Below the pieces are notes generated by a model. The model worked only from the letters and a program-made list of their open reading frames with translations, did not search any database and was not told the origin of the DNA. The position numbers and the translations under genes are program-made. A DNA stretch of 64,000 nucleotides from Gillisia hiemivivida (GTDB lineage Bacteria > Bacteroidota > Bacteroidia > Flavobacteriales > Flavobacteriaceae): NCBI RefSeq assembly GCF_007997295.1, contig NZ_VORY01000020.1:1-64000 (forward strand). The letters run 5' to 3'. Positions 63,956 through 64,000 of this stretch are shown here, piece by piece; within the stretch, counting starts at the first letter, position 1; every line of letters starts with the position of its first letter.

Positions 63956-64000
63956 TTAAGCAAGGATTTTACAGGATAAGAATTTAGTTTTTTTCTACCA

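Overview
The window is chromosomal DNA from a member of the Flavobacteriaceae (Bacteroidota), probably a marine genus near Gramella/Salegentibacter/Zunongwangia; the genus is a guess. The support is a low-GC genome, promoters of the Bacteroidota type (TAnnTTTG at -7), many TTG starts, and typical families: DUF4199, DUF2911, DUF6268, Lacal_2735, a fused isobutyryl-CoA mutase, type III glutamine synthetase, and MnmD without MnmC. No tRNA, rRNA, CRISPR array, transposase or phage gene was seen.

Layout. 1-1150 is a gene-free array of imperfect repeats. 1.1-6.7 kb holds a DUF4199 membrane protein, an M23 peptidase, a sigma factor/membrane partner/secreted protein operon, DUF2911 and Ohr. 6.7-15.6 kb holds MeaB, a GT39 glycosyltransferase and a PAP2 phosphatase between facing 127-bp inverted repeats, a MATE pump, an M28 peptidase and PPK2. 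15.6-20.9 kb is a tight five-gene minus-strand run: ABC ATPase, permease, MscS, DUF6268, and a sigma-54 type response regulator lacking a DNA-binding domain. 21-32 kb carries dnaJ-grpE, YceI, an epimerase-like protein, mnmD, ilvE, a MazG-like protein, dipeptidyl-peptidase III, an SRPBCC/GyrI-like protein with crcB, and DUF1684. 32.8-39.1 kb carries an MFS transporter, an esterase-like protein without its serine, a RhlE-type helicase overlapping a methyltransferase, and an Lrp regulator. 39.2-50 kb has a 70-bp tandem repeat, icmF, a DUF4197 lipoprotein, a metal-receptor protein, pyrF, prfA, two YhhN-like paralogues and purM. 50-56.2 kb is a complete curli operon (csgA, csgB-like, csgE, csgF, csgG) ending in a beta-propeller lipoprotein. 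56.9-63.8 kb carries glnN, a Ca2+/Na+ antiporter, a BlaI/M56 pair and a YfiT-like DinB protein.

How the genes work together. The curli operon is the most distinctive system. CsgE appears to carry an extra CsgH-like N-terminal domain, CsgG an extra C-terminal barrel-like half, and the major curlin has a G9 tract that could switch its C-terminus. A terminator-like hairpin separates csgA from the secretion genes, and a lipoprotein of unknown role closes the operon. The second theme is repeats: several families of palindromic, modular intergenic elements recur through the window, and one piece lies in frame inside icmF.

Limits. Calls rest on reading motifs and lengths; no database search was run. 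Where the annotated start is not the longest possible one, the reason is given.
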